A stretch of DNA of 64,000 nucleotides, from positions 1,860,001 to 1,924,000 of the forward strand of contig OZ239145.1 in assembly GCA_965194535.1 (NCBI GenBank), given 5' to 3'. Origin of the DNA: Verrucolacustris abundans. Its GTDB lineage: Bacteria > Verrucomicrobiota > Verrucomicrobiia > Methylacidiphilales > Verrucolacustridaceae. Below the pieces are notes generated by a model. It was not told the origin of the DNA and did not search any database. It saw nothing but the letters and a program-made list of their open reading frames with translations. Positions within the stretch are counted from its first letter, which is position 1, and each line of letters starts with the position of its first letter. The translations under genes were made by a program, and so were the position numbers. Shown one piece after another: positions 8,025 through 16,275 of this stretch.

Positions 8025-9011
8025 ATGAAACATAAACTCACCCTAGTCGCCGGACTTTTAGGTCTGGTCATCACTGCGCAAGCAGGCACCGAACTCCTCA
8101 ACGTCTCCTACGACCCCACCCGGAAGTTGTACGAGCAGTACAACGAACTCTTCCGCGCCCACTGGAAGAAAAAAACAGGTCAGGACATCAAGGTGAATCA
8201 ATCCCATGGTGGATCCGGCAAACAAGCCCGCTCGGTCATCGACGGAGTCCAGGCCGACGTAGTCACCCTTGCCCTCGCCGGGGACATCGACGCGATCGTC
8301 GCCAAGGGCAAATCGGTGCCAAAGGATTGGCAGGAGCGGTTCCCTCACAACAGCACCCCCTACACCTCGACGATCGTCTTCGTGGTTCGTTCGGGAAACC
8401 CCAAGGGAATCAAGGATTGGGACGATATCATAAAGGACGGGGTGACCATCGTGACGCCCAACCCGAAAACTTCGGGAGGTGCCCGCTGGAACTACCTCGC
8501 CGCCTGGGCTTATGCCGAAAAGAAGTTCAACAACGATCCGGTCAAAATCAAGGAGTTCATCAAAAAACTGTACCAGCACGCCCCTGTTCTCGATACCGGT
8601 GCCACCGGAGCGACCATCACATTTGTGAAGCGGCACATCGGTGACGTCTACCTCGCTTGGGAAAATGAGGCTCACCTCATCCGAGAAGAGTTCCCCGGCG
8701 AGACTGAAATTGTGGTCCCCCCTTCCAGCATTCTGGCGGAACCCTCGGTCGCAGTCGTTGTCAAAAACGCGATCAAGCATGGGAACGAGGAGTTGGCGGA
8801 AGATTACCTGAAATACCTCTACTCTCCAGAGGCTCAGGACCTTGCCGGTAAAAACTTCTACCGCCCCCGGGACCCAAAAACCCTCGCCAAATATGCCGAC
8901 CAGTTTCCCAAGCTGGATCTGGTCGACATCAAACACTTTGGCGGATGGCCCGCAGCACAGAAAAAACATTTCGACGACGGGGGCATCTACGACGAAGTTA
9001 CCAAACGCTGA
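8025..9011 (+). CDS. sbp: Sulfate ABC transporter, periplasmic binding protein
   Basis: The 328-residue product has a signal peptide (cleavage after ITAQA) and the sulfate/thiosulfate-binding protein signatures LLNVSYDPTRKLYEQYN, QSHGGSGKQARSV and NPKTSGGARWNYLAAW, which line the anion pocket. It delivers sulfate to the CysTWA transporter. AAAGGA lies before the ATG and the gene follows the porin by 24 bases. Length and motifs are standard for Sbp/CysP. Confidence 0.92.
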   Translation: MKHKLTLVAGLLGLVITAQAGTELLNVSYDPTRKLYEQYNELFRAHWKKKTGQDIKVNQSHGGSGKQARSVIDGVQADVVTLALAGDIDAIVAKGKSVPKDWQERFPHNSTPYTSTIVFVVRSGNPKGIKDWDDIIKDGVTIVTPNPKTSGGARWNYLAAWAYAEKKFNNDPVKIKEFIKKLYQHAPVLDTGATGATITFVKRHIGDVYLAWENEAHLIREEFPGETEIVVPPSSILAEPSVAVVVKNAIKHGNEELAEDYLKYLYSPEAQDLAGKNFYRPRDPKTLAKYADQFPKLDLVDIKHFGGWPAAQKKHFDDGGIYDEVTKR

Positions 9012-9031
9012 ACCCATCCCCAAAAACCTCT

Positions 9032-9994
9032 ATGCCCATCTACGAAAATGTCATCGCCACAGTCGGCCGAACCCCGCTGATTAAACTCCAGCGGGTTTCG
9101 GCCGGACTGCCTGCCACCATTGCTGTGAAAGCTGAATTTTTCAACCCGCTGGGTAGCGTCAAGGATCGGATCGGTGCGGCCATGATTGAGGCTGGGGAGA
9201 AAGATGGTCTCATCACTCCCAAGACCACCATCATCGAGCCGACTTCCGGCAACACCGGCATCGCTCTTGCTTTCGTGGCTGCGGCGAAGGGCTACAAGCT
9301 CATCCTGACTATGCCCGAAAGCATGAGTCTGGAGCGCCGAACCCTACTCGCCCTTCTGGGAGCCAAACTCGAGCTTACTCCTGCAGCTGAAGGAATGAGG
9401 GGGGCCATCGCCCGTGCTGAAGCTTTGGCCAAGCAAATCTCCGGCTCCTTCATTCCCCAACAGTTCAAGAATCCGGCCAACCCGGCTATCCACCGCAAAA
9501 CCACTGCGGAGGAAATCTGGACGGATACGGATGGGAAAGTGGATATCTTCATCTCCGCCGTCGGCACGGGCGGAACAATCACCGGAGTATCCGAAGTGAT
9601 CAAAACCCGGAAAAAGGGCTTTCAGGCGATTGCGGTGGAGCCGCGGGATTCCCCTGTCATTTCCCAGACCCGCTCCGGACAACCGGTAAAACCCGGCCCG
9701 CATAAAATCCAAGGGACAGGGGCCGGCTTTGTACCCGACAACCTCCACCTGGATATCGTGGATGAGGTCATCACGGTCAGCAATGAAGAGGCTTTTGCCA
9801 TGGCCCGGCGGATCTGCAAGGAGGAGGGCATTCTGGTCGGCATCTCGACGGGGGCCAATGTCCATGTCGCCTTGGAAGTGGCCAAGCGCCCGGAAAACAA
9901 GGGAAAGCTGATTGTCACCGTCGGTTGCAGCACCGGGGAGCGTTATCTCTCCACCCCTTTGGCGGATGAAGCTCGCAAGGCTGTGGCAGGTTAA
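9032..9994 (+). CDS. cysK: Cysteine synthase A (O-acetylserine sulfhydrylase)
   Basis: The 320-residue PLP enzyme joins sulfide to O-acetylserine to give cysteine. The PLP lysine is in NPLGSVKDR (Lys44), the substrate loop is TSGNTGIALAF and the phosphate loop is GTGGTITGVS. The frame is open upstream to 8945 inside sbp, but the ATG at 9032 (MPIYENVIATVGRTPL) is the family N-terminus. The gene lies 20 bases after sbp. Having the synthase between the binding protein and the permeases of one operon couples uptake to the final fixation step. Confidence 0.93.
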   Translation: MPIYENVIATVGRTPLIKLQRVSAGLPATIAVKAEFFNPLGSVKDRIGAAMIEAGEKDGLITPKTTIIEPTSGNTGIALAFVAAAKGYKLILTMPESMSLERRTLLALLGAKLELTPAAEGMRGAIARAEALAKQISGSFIPQQFKNPANPAIHRKTTAEEIWTDTDGKVDIFISAVGTGGTITGVSEVIKTRKKGFQAIAVEPRDSPVISQTRSGQPVKPGPHKIQGTGAGFVPDNLHLDIVDEVITVSNEEAFAMARRICKEEGILVGISTGANVHVALEVAKRPENKGKLIVTVGCSTGERYLSTPLADEARKAVAG

Positions 9995-9995
9995 A

Positions 9996-10814
9996 ATGGG
10001 AACTGCCCTTCATCCAGTTCCCCGCACTTCCCTTCCTCGGGGCCCCAGCCTTCCCTCCCTGCTCGCACCTCTTGAGGAGCGGGTCGGAAAAGTCAAACAT
10101 CTCCACGGCCAAAAACTTATCTATCGCAACCACCTCACCGATCCCCATTACCTCCATCGATTTCATTTTCTCGGGCCAGAGGGCGGCGACTCTTATCAAC
10201 GGCTTGGCCTCTTTGCTGGAATTCATGGAGACGAGGTGGCGGGCTCCCATGCCGCTGTCCGTTTTCTTACCGAATTAGTCGAACGACCGGAACTCGCCCA
10301 GGGTTATGAATTCTTTGTCTATCCTGTCTGTAATCCAACCGGGTATGCTGATGGCACCCGTCACAGTCGCTCCGGCCTCGACCTAAACCGAGAATTCTGG
10401 AAAAACTCCGACCAGCTGGAAGTCCGCCTGCTGGAACAGGAGATCCTGCAACTGAACTTTGACGGGTTTCTCTCTCTTCACGCAGACGACACTAGTGACG
10501 GACTGTATGGCTTTGCGCTTGGCCACACGCACGCCGAGCACGTTCTTTCTCCTGCACTTGAAGTCGCTTCTCGTATTCTTCCGCGAAACCGTCGCCGCCG
10601 GATCGATAACCTTCCCGCACGGAACAGCATCGTCCGCAAGCGTTACCCCGGGATGCTCGGTCCTCAACCCGATTCCCGCACCCGGCCTTTTGAAATCGTC
10701 CTAGAGACTCCGGCCTTGGCCCCGATTCCTGATCAGATCGAATCCACTGTCCTCGCTCTTCATAAAATTCTTGAGGAGCACCGCAACCTCCTCTCGTTTA
10801 GCCCCAATCTCTAA
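9996..10814 (+). CDS. M14-type zinc carboxypeptidase / aspartoacylase-like hydrolase
   Basis: The 272-residue protein carries the zinc motif GIHGDE (His77, Glu80), a SGLDLNREFW substrate segment (Arg132) and the third ligand in LSLHADD (His162), as in the M14 family that includes succinylglutamate desuccinylase and aspartoacylase. It probably removes an acyl or amino-acid group from a small substrate. The ATG is one base after the cysK stop, so it is translationally close to cysK. It is not a standard sulfate gene; a role in deacylating N-acylated sulfur compounds is only a guess. Confidence 0.75.
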   Translation: MGTALHPVPRTSLPRGPSLPSLLAPLEERVGKVKHLHGQKLIYRNHLTDPHYLHRFHFLGPEGGDSYQRLGLFAGIHGDEVAGSHAAVRFLTELVERPELAQGYEFFVYPVCNPTGYADGTRHSRSGLDLNREFWKNSDQLEVRLLEQEILQLNFDGFLSLHADDTSDGLYGFALGHTHAEHVLSPALEVASRILPRNRRRRIDNLPARNSIVRKRYPGMLGPQPDSRTRPFEIVLETPALAPIPDQIESTVLALHKILEEHRNLLSFSPNL

Positions 10815-10827
10815 TCATTTGTCATTC

Positions 10828-11652
10828 ATGTTTCGTTCCCGTACCCATGTCCTGCCCGGTTTTCATCTCAGCCTGGGATTTACCCTGTTTTACTTCGGTC
10901 TTTTGGTTCTCATCCCCATCGTCGCACTAACACTTCGAACTTTTTCCGAGGGCTTCCCGACTTTTTGGAATGCGATTTTTGAGGAGCGCTCCATTGCCAG
11001 TTACAAAAACAGTTTCGGTCTATCTCTTTTGGCCGGGGGCTTCGACGGTATTGTCGGATTGATCATCGCCTGGGTCCTCACCCGCTATGATTTTCCATTT
11101 CGTCGAGCATTGGACGCACTTATCGATCTTCCCTTCGCTCTTCCCACTGCCGTGGCCGGCATCGCCCTCACCGCTCTTTACAGCCCGCAGGGGTGGATCG
11201 GAAAATTTCTGCCCTTTAAAGTCGCCTACACCCCGCTCGGCATCTTTATAGCCCTCGCTTTTATCGGCCTCCCTTTCGTGGTTCGCACCATTCAACCGGT
11301 CCTGGCACAACTGCCTGTGGAGCTTGAGGAGGCGGCCGCCTGTCTTGGAGCCAACCGCTTTCTTATTTTCACAAAAGTTCTTTTCCCTGCTGTCCTGCCC
11401 GCCGTTCTCACCGGCATCACTCTGGCCTTTGGTCGTGCCGTGGGGGAATACGGCTCGGTCATCTTCATTGCCGGCAACATTGCCTACTACACCGAAATCA
11501 CTCCTTTGCTCATCGTGATGAAGCTTGAGCAGTTCCACTATTCCGCTGCTGCCGGGCTGGGCTTTTTTATGCTTATCGTTTCCTTTTTTATCCTCTTCAT
11601 GATTCAGATTCTTCAGACATGGAATGCGCGTCGTTCCGGCGGTCGGGTTTAA
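10828..11652 (+). CDS. cysT: Sulfate ABC transporter permease CysT
   Basis: The 274-residue inner-membrane protein has about six transmembrane segments and the permease EAA-type loop (ELEEAAACLGANRFLIFTKVLFP), plus FGRAVGEYGSVIFIAGN, characteristic of CysT/CysU. The ATG at 10828 gives the normal N-terminus (MFRSRTHVLPGFHLSLGFTL). It forms the channel with CysW and is energised by CysA. It lies 13 bases after the M14 gene. Confidence 0.92.
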   Translation: MFRSRTHVLPGFHLSLGFTLFYFGLLVLIPIVALTLRTFSEGFPTFWNAIFEERSIASYKNSFGLSLLAGGFDGIVGLIIAWVLTRYDFPFRRALDALIDLPFALPTAVAGIALTALYSPQGWIGKFLPFKVAYTPLGIFIALAFIGLPFVVRTIQPVLAQLPVELEEAAACLGANRFLIFTKVLFPAVLPAVLTGITLAFGRAVGEYGSVIFIAGNIAYYTEITPLLIVMKLEQFHYSAAAGLGFFMLIVSFFILFMIQILQTWNARRSGGRV

Positions 11653-11655
11653 ACC

Positions 11656-12552
11656 ATGAGCGCCTTTTCCATCACCTCCCACACCCCCAATCACGATCCC
11701 AAACCTATCGTGTACGCTTTAACGGTTATCGCCTTTTTGTCCGTGGGGTTCCTTCTTCTCCTCCCTTTGGTGGCAGTCTTTGCCGAGGCGTTTTCAAAAG
11801 GCCCTGCTGTTTATTTCGAAACCTTTCGCGACCCGGTCACTCAGAACTCCATCTTCCTAACTCTTCGCGTCGCGGCCTTGGCCGTCCCACTGAACACGAT
11901 TTTTGGCGTGGCAGCCGCATGGGCGGTCACCCGCTTCACCTTTCCTGGGCGTCGCTTCCTCATCAGTTTGATCGAACTCCCCTTATGGGTCTCGCCCGTC
12001 ATTGGGGGCATGGTCTACACCATGATCTTCGGGCTACAAGGATGGTTGGGCGTTTGGCTGGAAGAACGTAACATCCAGGTAATTTTTGCCTACCCCGGCT
12101 TGGTTCTTGCGACCATCTTCGTCACGTTTCCTTTTGTCGCTCGCGTCCTTATTCCCTTAATGGAATCGTTGGGCCAAGCCGAGGAGGAAGCCGCCGTCAC
12201 TCTTGGTGCCCGTGGTTGGCAGGTTTTTTGGCGGATCACCGTCCCCCGGATCAAGATGGGTCTTCTCTATGGCATCATCCTTTGCAATGCACGGGCCATG
12301 GGGGAATTCGGCGCCGTCTCCGTCGTCTCAGGTCATATTCGGAACCAAACCTGCACCATGCCCCTCCAGATCGAGATCCTACATTCGGAATACCAGTTCG
12401 CCCATGCCTTTGCTTTGGCGTCCGTCCTCTCCCTGCTTGGAATCATCACTCTGATGTTAAAAGTTTACCTCGAAGGGCAAACAACACGGCGTCTTCCAGA
12501 CGAAGTGCCTGAACGGCGCCGCCAACGTGATCCGGCGACACCGAATCCATGA
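11656..12552 (+). CDS. cysW: Sulfate ABC transporter permease CysW
   Basis: The 298-residue permease has six hydrophobic segments. The coupling loop is EEEAAVTLGARGWQVFWRIT, followed by NARAMGEFGAVSVVSGHIR, the CysW signature. It starts 3 bases after the cysT stop and overlaps cysA by 4 bp (ATGA), indicating translational coupling. The C-terminal tail is Arg/Pro-rich and cytoplasmic. Confidence 0.92.
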   Translation: MSAFSITSHTPNHDPKPIVYALTVIAFLSVGFLLLLPLVAVFAEAFSKGPAVYFETFRDPVTQNSIFLTLRVAALAVPLNTIFGVAAAWAVTRFTFPGRRFLISLIELPLWVSPVIGGMVYTMIFGLQGWLGVWLEERNIQVIFAYPGLVLATIFVTFPFVARVLIPLMESLGQAEEEAAVTLGARGWQVFWRITVPRIKMGLLYGIILCNARAMGEFGAVSVVSGHIRNQTCTMPLQIEILHSEYQFAHAFALASVLSLLGIITLMLKVYLEGQTTRRLPDEVPERRRQRDPATPNP

Positions 12553-13283
12553 GCATCCGCGTCGAAAATATCTCCAAAGTCTTTGAGCGCTTTCCCGCTT
12601 TGAATGGCGTGTCTTTGGAAGTGAAGGAGGGCGACCTTCTCGCACTCCTCGGACCCAGTGGCTCAGGCAAGACCACCCTTCTTCGAATCATCGCCGGCCT
12701 GGAATTCCCCGGACGGGACGGTGGCAAAATTTTTCTCGATGGTCGGGATGTGACATGGGATAGCGCCTACGCTCGTCGTGCCGGTTTCGTCTTTCAACAC
12801 TACGCCCTCTTCAACCACATGACGGTAGGGGAAAACATCGCCTTTGGCCTACGGGTGCGTCCGAAAAAGACTCGCCCCTCTGAACAGGAAATTCAGAAGA
12901 AGATTCACGAACTGCTAGCCATGGTTCAGTTGCCGGGCTTGGAAAAGCGATTTCCGACCCAACTTTCGGGAGGTCAACGCCAACGCATCGCTTTGGCCCG
13001 GGCTCTGGCCGTCGAACCCAAGATCCTTCTTCTCGATGAACCTTTCGGAGCGCTCGATGCCAAAGTCCGCAAAGACCTCCGTAAATGGCTACGGGAATTC
13101 CACGATCGAACCGGACTCACCACCATCTTCGTCACCCACGATCAGGATGAGGCGTTTGAACTGGCCGATCACGTCGTCATTCTCCATGAGGGAAAAATCC
13201 AACAGTCAGGAACACCTAAAGAAATTCAATCTCGACCAGCAAACCCGTTTGTTTCTGATTTTCTCGGCTTAAGTAAAAACTGA
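12549..13283 (+). CDS. cysA: Sulfate ABC transporter ATPase CysA, short form
   Basis: The 244-residue ATPase has Walker A GPSGSGKTT, Q-loop VFQHYALF, signature LSGGQRQRIALARAL, Walker B ILLLDEPFGALD and switch VTHDQDEA. It couples ATP hydrolysis to sulfate import by CysTW. Typical CysA proteins run to about 340-360 residues with a C-terminal TOBE-like regulatory domain; this one stops right after the nucleotide-binding domain, so that regulation is missing. It is the last gene of the operon, directly followed by tRNA-like debris. Confidence 0.9.
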   Translation: MSIRVENISKVFERFPALNGVSLEVKEGDLLALLGPSGSGKTTLLRIIAGLEFPGRDGGKIFLDGRDVTWDSAYARRAGFVFQHYALFNHMTVGENIAFGLRVRPKKTRPSEQEIQKKIHELLAMVQLPGLEKRFPTQLSGGQRQRIALARALAVEPKILLLDEPFGALDAKVRKDLRKWLREFHDRTGLTTIFVTHDQDEAFELADHVVILHEGKIQQSGTPKEIQSRPANPFVSDFLGLSKN

Positions 13284-13306
13284 GAAATTCATTCCGCCGT
13301 GCGAAC

Positions 13307-13384
13307 CGGGAATCGAACCTTTGGATCGATTGTTTTTTCGGACTTTGTTGTAACTTTTCGTTGTAAATCGGGTGAATTCCCCGG
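13307..13384. repeat. Left copy of a 78-bp repeat flanking the metal-efflux module
   Basis: It begins with CGGGAATCGAAC, a tRNA T-arm sequence on the minus strand, and contains two GTTGTAA heptamers 13 bp apart, ending in an AATTCCC block. It aligns over its length with 19416-19494, with one single-base gap and the same heptamer spacing. Both copies lie just left of a tRNA 3' end. It is probably the remnant of an integration site with recombinase-binding repeats. Confidence 0.55.
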
Positions 13385-13419
13385 ATTTTTCTTCTGCAAG
13401 TTGCTAACTTGTAGATATT

Positions 13420-13466
13420 TGGTGCGGCTGGAGGGAATCGAACCCTCGTAGAGTGAGTTTTGCAGA
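13420..13466 (-). pseudogene. tRNA-Cys-like 3' half (truncated tRNA remnant)
   Basis: On the minus strand this reads from an anticodon-loop sequence TCTGCAAAA through a variable region, a perfect five-pair T stem with loop (GAGGGTTCGATTCCCTC), an acceptor 3' strand CAGCCGC and CCA. No matching GCGGCTG 5' acceptor strand or D arm is found upstream, so it is half a tRNA. The break at the anticodon loop is a known crossover position for tyrosine recombinases. With the flanking repeats it points to an old insertion event. The 352-bp gap 13284-13636 holds only this and the adjacent repeat. Confidence 0.6.
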
Positions 13467-13636
13467 CCACTGATTTACAGGCCTTTTTTGCTCGATTCAC
13501 GCTCTTTTTAAAAAGGCTGGTTGCAATGATGTTGTAATTTTTTTTATTTGAACTGCAAAATCATAGCAGTTTTTATGGAGTTTGATTCTCTGGAAATGAC
13601 CTTGATCCACCTCCATTCAAGACTAGGATATTGTTT

Positions 13637-13948
13637 GTGAAACTGTTTTCTCATCTCTGCCTTGGATTGGCTCTGATTGGTTTTACATTTACAACCATGG
13701 CTGAAAGCCATGGTTTAATTGGTTGTTCCCATCATCACGCGGATGCCTCGAGTCACGAGAAGCCTCAAAAACAAGATTTTCCCACCAAACATCTAGACTG
13801 CAGCTGTTTTTCGGCCTCCGTGATCGTGACTCAAACTCACGTGCCTTTTTCCGGTTCCTTCCGATCGGACGAAGCTCTTGCTTGGAAAGAGAAATTCTGG
13901 CCAAAAATTGTTTTTCCTCCTGACCTCCAACCTCCCCGCCTGAGTTAA
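13637..13948 (+). CDS. Small secreted His/Cys-rich protein of the metal-efflux module
   Basis: The roughly 103-residue product has a signal peptide (to about TTMAES) and a metal-ligand-rich stretch (GCSHHHADASSH and LDCSCFSAS), ending in a Pro-rich tail. Such small proteins often precede RND heavy-metal efflux genes and may act as periplasmic metal binders. AGGAT lies about 8 bases before the GTG at 13637; a TTG at 13631 is the alternative start. The family is not firmly recognised. Confidence 0.55.
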   Translation: MKLFSHLCLGLALIGFTFTTMAESHGLIGCSHHHADASSHEKPQKQDFPTKHLDCSCFSASVIVTQTHVPFSGSFRSDEALAWKEKFWPKIVFPPDLQPPRLS

Positions 13949-13954
13949 GAATCC

Positions 13955-14043
13955 TAAGCTACTCCGTAGCTTAGCTGGGTAGTTCATTCCGGTTGTCACC
14001 GGAATTTCGATGATCGTCAACCCTTCCGGCATAAAAACCGGAA
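13955..14043. repeat. Three consecutive inverted repeats upstream of the efflux genes
   Basis: Three perfect hairpins lie in the 114-bp gap: TAAGCTAC-TCC-GTAGCTTA (13955-13973), ATTCCGG-N6-CCGGAAT (13986-14005) and TTCCGG-N8-CCGGAA (14024-14043). The last two share the TTCCGG/CCGGAA stem, so alternative pairing between them is possible. They could be a terminator or attenuator for the small gene before, a regulator-binding array, or a leader structure. No U-run follows, which argues against a simple intrinsic terminator. Confidence 0.5.
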
Positions 14044-14062
14044 CCCAATCAGGTTCTAGGCA

Positions 14063-15427
14063 ATGAAGATTTTTTTCAGGACAGTCAGTTTGTTGGATTT
14101 GGACTGGATATTCTCCAATCCAACGAGGCTTATTTGCCTCGTGGTCCTGTTTCAGATGCGGGCCTCGGCTACCCCAGAGATCTCTGCACCCGCCTCCTAC
14201 CCACTGCCAATCGAGGAATTGGTAACGGAAGCAATTAACAACAATCTGGAACTTCGCTCTTACGAGGCTGAGCTGGGTGTGGCCCGCGGGGAACGTCGAC
14301 AAGCAGGAATGTGGAAAAATCCTGAGTTCGAAGGGAATTACGCCTATCGAAGAGTCTCGGATGCGCAAGAGCTCCTAACCGGTGAAGGCGTCAGCCGAGG
14401 CCTTGCGATTGTCCAGACTTTTGAATTTCCTGGCAAAGGATCACTCCGCAAGGCCATCGCCAACCAGAATATCCGGTTAGCGGAGTTGGGCGTGCAACAG
14501 TTCCGTCAAGCCCTCGCCGGACAAGTTCGCAGTCTGGGCATTCAGTGGATTGTGGTCCGAGCCAATGCGAAAGCCACTGCCGAATTGAGCGAACGCAGCC
14601 AAGCTCTCCTCCAGCTACTGGAGGCACGCCCCATCGCCGGCCCCACCAAACTCCTGGAATTCCGGGCCATCCAAGGAAGTCTGACCGATTTACACTTCAC
14701 CGCTCGGGAACTGAAACAAAAGCAGGAAGAAATCAGAATACAACTGAACAGTCTCTTAGGGCGCCCCGACAAAGAGGAAATCCGGCTTGATCAGGAGTTA
14801 GGGACGCCTGCTTTCCCGGTAGGAGACATACTCAATATGCTCCGATCTGGGGAAGAGAACAACCTCCAGCTCCGAATCCGTCATCTCGAGCTGGAGCGTG
14901 CCGCCAAGGCAGTGAGTGCCTCTGAGTTGGAAATGGCTCCGGATTTCAAGGTGGGGCCGTATTTTAGCCAAGAAACTGCAGGTGAGGATGCCCTCAATAT
15001 GGGCATGGTCTTGGCGATGTCTTTACCTCTTTGGAACTGGAACCAAGGAGGAATCGACACAGCCAAAGCTCGCCAAGAAAAAGCCCACTGGCTTAAGCAG
15101 GATGCCGCCCGTCAGGTTCGTATGGTAATTTACCAAAGAATTCGAGCCTATACCTTGGCTCTTGAACATCTTCAGGCCACGCCTGCACGGGACATTAATA
15201 TATTGTCCCAATCTGCAGGCTTGGCGGACCGTCAGTACCGCACTGGGGCAGTGGGGATCCAACTTCTTCTTGAAATGCAGCGTCAGTTTCTTGCCGCTCT
15301 TCGGAGTCGAAACCAGAGCTTGTTGGAAGCCTGGCAAAGTTGGCTGGACCTCGATCTTCTAACTGCGGGCGGATGCTTGCCCACACGGCAAGCTCAGAGT
15401 GTAAACACAGCGGGGACAAATCCATGA
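14063..15427 (+). CDS. czcC: Outer-membrane factor of RND metal efflux (CzcC/CusC-like)
   Basis: The 454-residue TolC-fold protein has a signal peptide to about residue 38 and two repeated outer-membrane-efflux domains (ELVTEAINNNLELRSYEAEL and the later LRIRHLELERAAKAVSASEL). PLWNWNQGGIDTAKAR and QYRTGAVGIQLLLEMQRQFL are typical of CzcC. It forms the trimeric exit duct with the RND pump and adaptor. Its stop overlaps the adaptor start by 4 bp (ATGA). Confidence 0.85.
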   Translation: MKIFFRTVSLLDLDWIFSNPTRLICLVVLFQMRASATPEISAPASYPLPIEELVTEAINNNLELRSYEAELGVARGERRQAGMWKNPEFEGNYAYRRVSDAQELLTGEGVSRGLAIVQTFEFPGKGSLRKAIANQNIRLAELGVQQFRQALAGQVRSLGIQWIVVRANAKATAELSERSQALLQLLEARPIAGPTKLLEFRAIQGSLTDLHFTARELKQKQEEIRIQLNSLLGRPDKEEIRLDQELGTPAFPVGDILNMLRSGEENNLQLRIRHLELERAAKAVSASELEMAPDFKVGPYFSQETAGEDALNMGMVLAMSLPLWNWNQGGIDTAKARQEKAHWLKQDAARQVRMVIYQRIRAYTLALEHLQATPARDINILSQSAGLADRQYRTGAVGIQLLLEMQRQFLAALRSRNQSLLEAWQSWLDLDLLTAGGCLPTRQAQSVNTAGTNP

Positions 15428-16275
15428 GGAATTGGAGATCTATCCTATTTTATCGATGCTTCGTGCCTGGGTTCGCTTTGCTCATGGCTTCCTGCAGCCC
15501 CTCGTCCCAGAACCAGGACAAGGAAAAACTAGATGCGAATACTTCTGCGAAAGAAGTGACCAAAGCCAAAGTTGAAGCTCCGACTGATTCCCATGGGCAC
15601 GAAGCAGACAAAGAAGATCATTGTGATGGTAAGGAAGAATCACTCACCCTAACGCCTGAAGAAACACTTGCCCTGGCCCCGGAATCAAATCCAGTTGTAA
15701 AACACGAGTTCGTGCAAACAGCTTCTTTTTCTGGGCAGATTTATCGTGGCGCCGGAGAGGCAAGCCTGCGACATGGTCGAGAAAGACAAGGTTCTGCTTA
15801 CGCCAGTTGCCTATTAGATGCAGAGGCAGCTGAATCAGTCGCAAATAATGTCGAAGCACAGTTTTACCGACCTCCCCCATCCACAGATCAATTCACAGGA
15901 TCCCTTCTCAGAAAAGAGGATGAGGAGTCCGGATGGCGAGCTGGCCAACGAGAACTTCTTTGGGAAATAAAGGATCCAGCGCTTTCACTCCAGGTAGGGG
16001 ACATTGTCACAGGTTCTGTCACTCTCAATGGTCAGCCCCGTATGGCACTAGCAGTCCCCAACGATGCTGTCCTAACCACAGCTACGGGTCCGGTGGTTTA
16101 TTTGCATCAGGAAAATTACTGGTTGCGAAGAATAGTTAAAATTGGTGCTCAGGATCGAGGTTGGACCGAGATTTTGGAAGGCCTTCAGGAAGCTGATGAG
16201 GTTGCGATTCGGTCCGTGGATGCTCTCTATTTGCTTGAGAGGAAAAAAGAAGGTGGTGGAGGCCACTGCCACTAA
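15424..16275 (+). CDS. czcB: Short periplasmic adaptor of RND metal efflux (CzcB-like lipoprotein)
   Basis: The 283-residue protein has a lipoprotein signal (LLMASCSPS), a His-rich segment (SHGHEADKEDHCDGK) that could bind metal, and a C-terminal membrane-fusion-protein domain (VGDIVTGSVTL, AVPNDAVL, GLQEADEVAIRSVDALYLL), ending GGGGHCH. Normal CzcB/CusB adaptors are 350-450 residues, with an alpha-hairpin and lipoyl domain between these parts. Here residues 110-190 are short and show no long coiled coil, so the hairpin is missing or replaced. It sits between czcC and czcA with no gap. Confidence 0.7.
   Translation: MRNWRSILFYRCFVPGFALLMASCSPSSQNQDKEKLDANTSAKEVTKAKVEAPTDSHGHEADKEDHCDGKEESLTLTPEETLALAPESNPVVKHEFVQTASFSGQIYRGAGEASLRHGRERQGSAYASCLLDAEAAESVANNVEAQFYRPPPSTDQFTGSLLRKEDEESGWRAGQRELLWEIKDPALSLQVGDIVTGSVTLNGQPRMALAVPNDAVLTTATGPVVYLHQENYWLRRIVKIGAQDRGWTEILEGLQEADEVAIRSVDALYLLERKKEGGGGHCH

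Noticed and set aside
13301..13320. Possible tRNA gene on the minus strand (GGGAATCGAAC T-arm sequence)
   Set aside because: Only the T-loop and part of a stem are present; the stem does not pair (AAAGG against CCCGG) and no anticodon arm follows.
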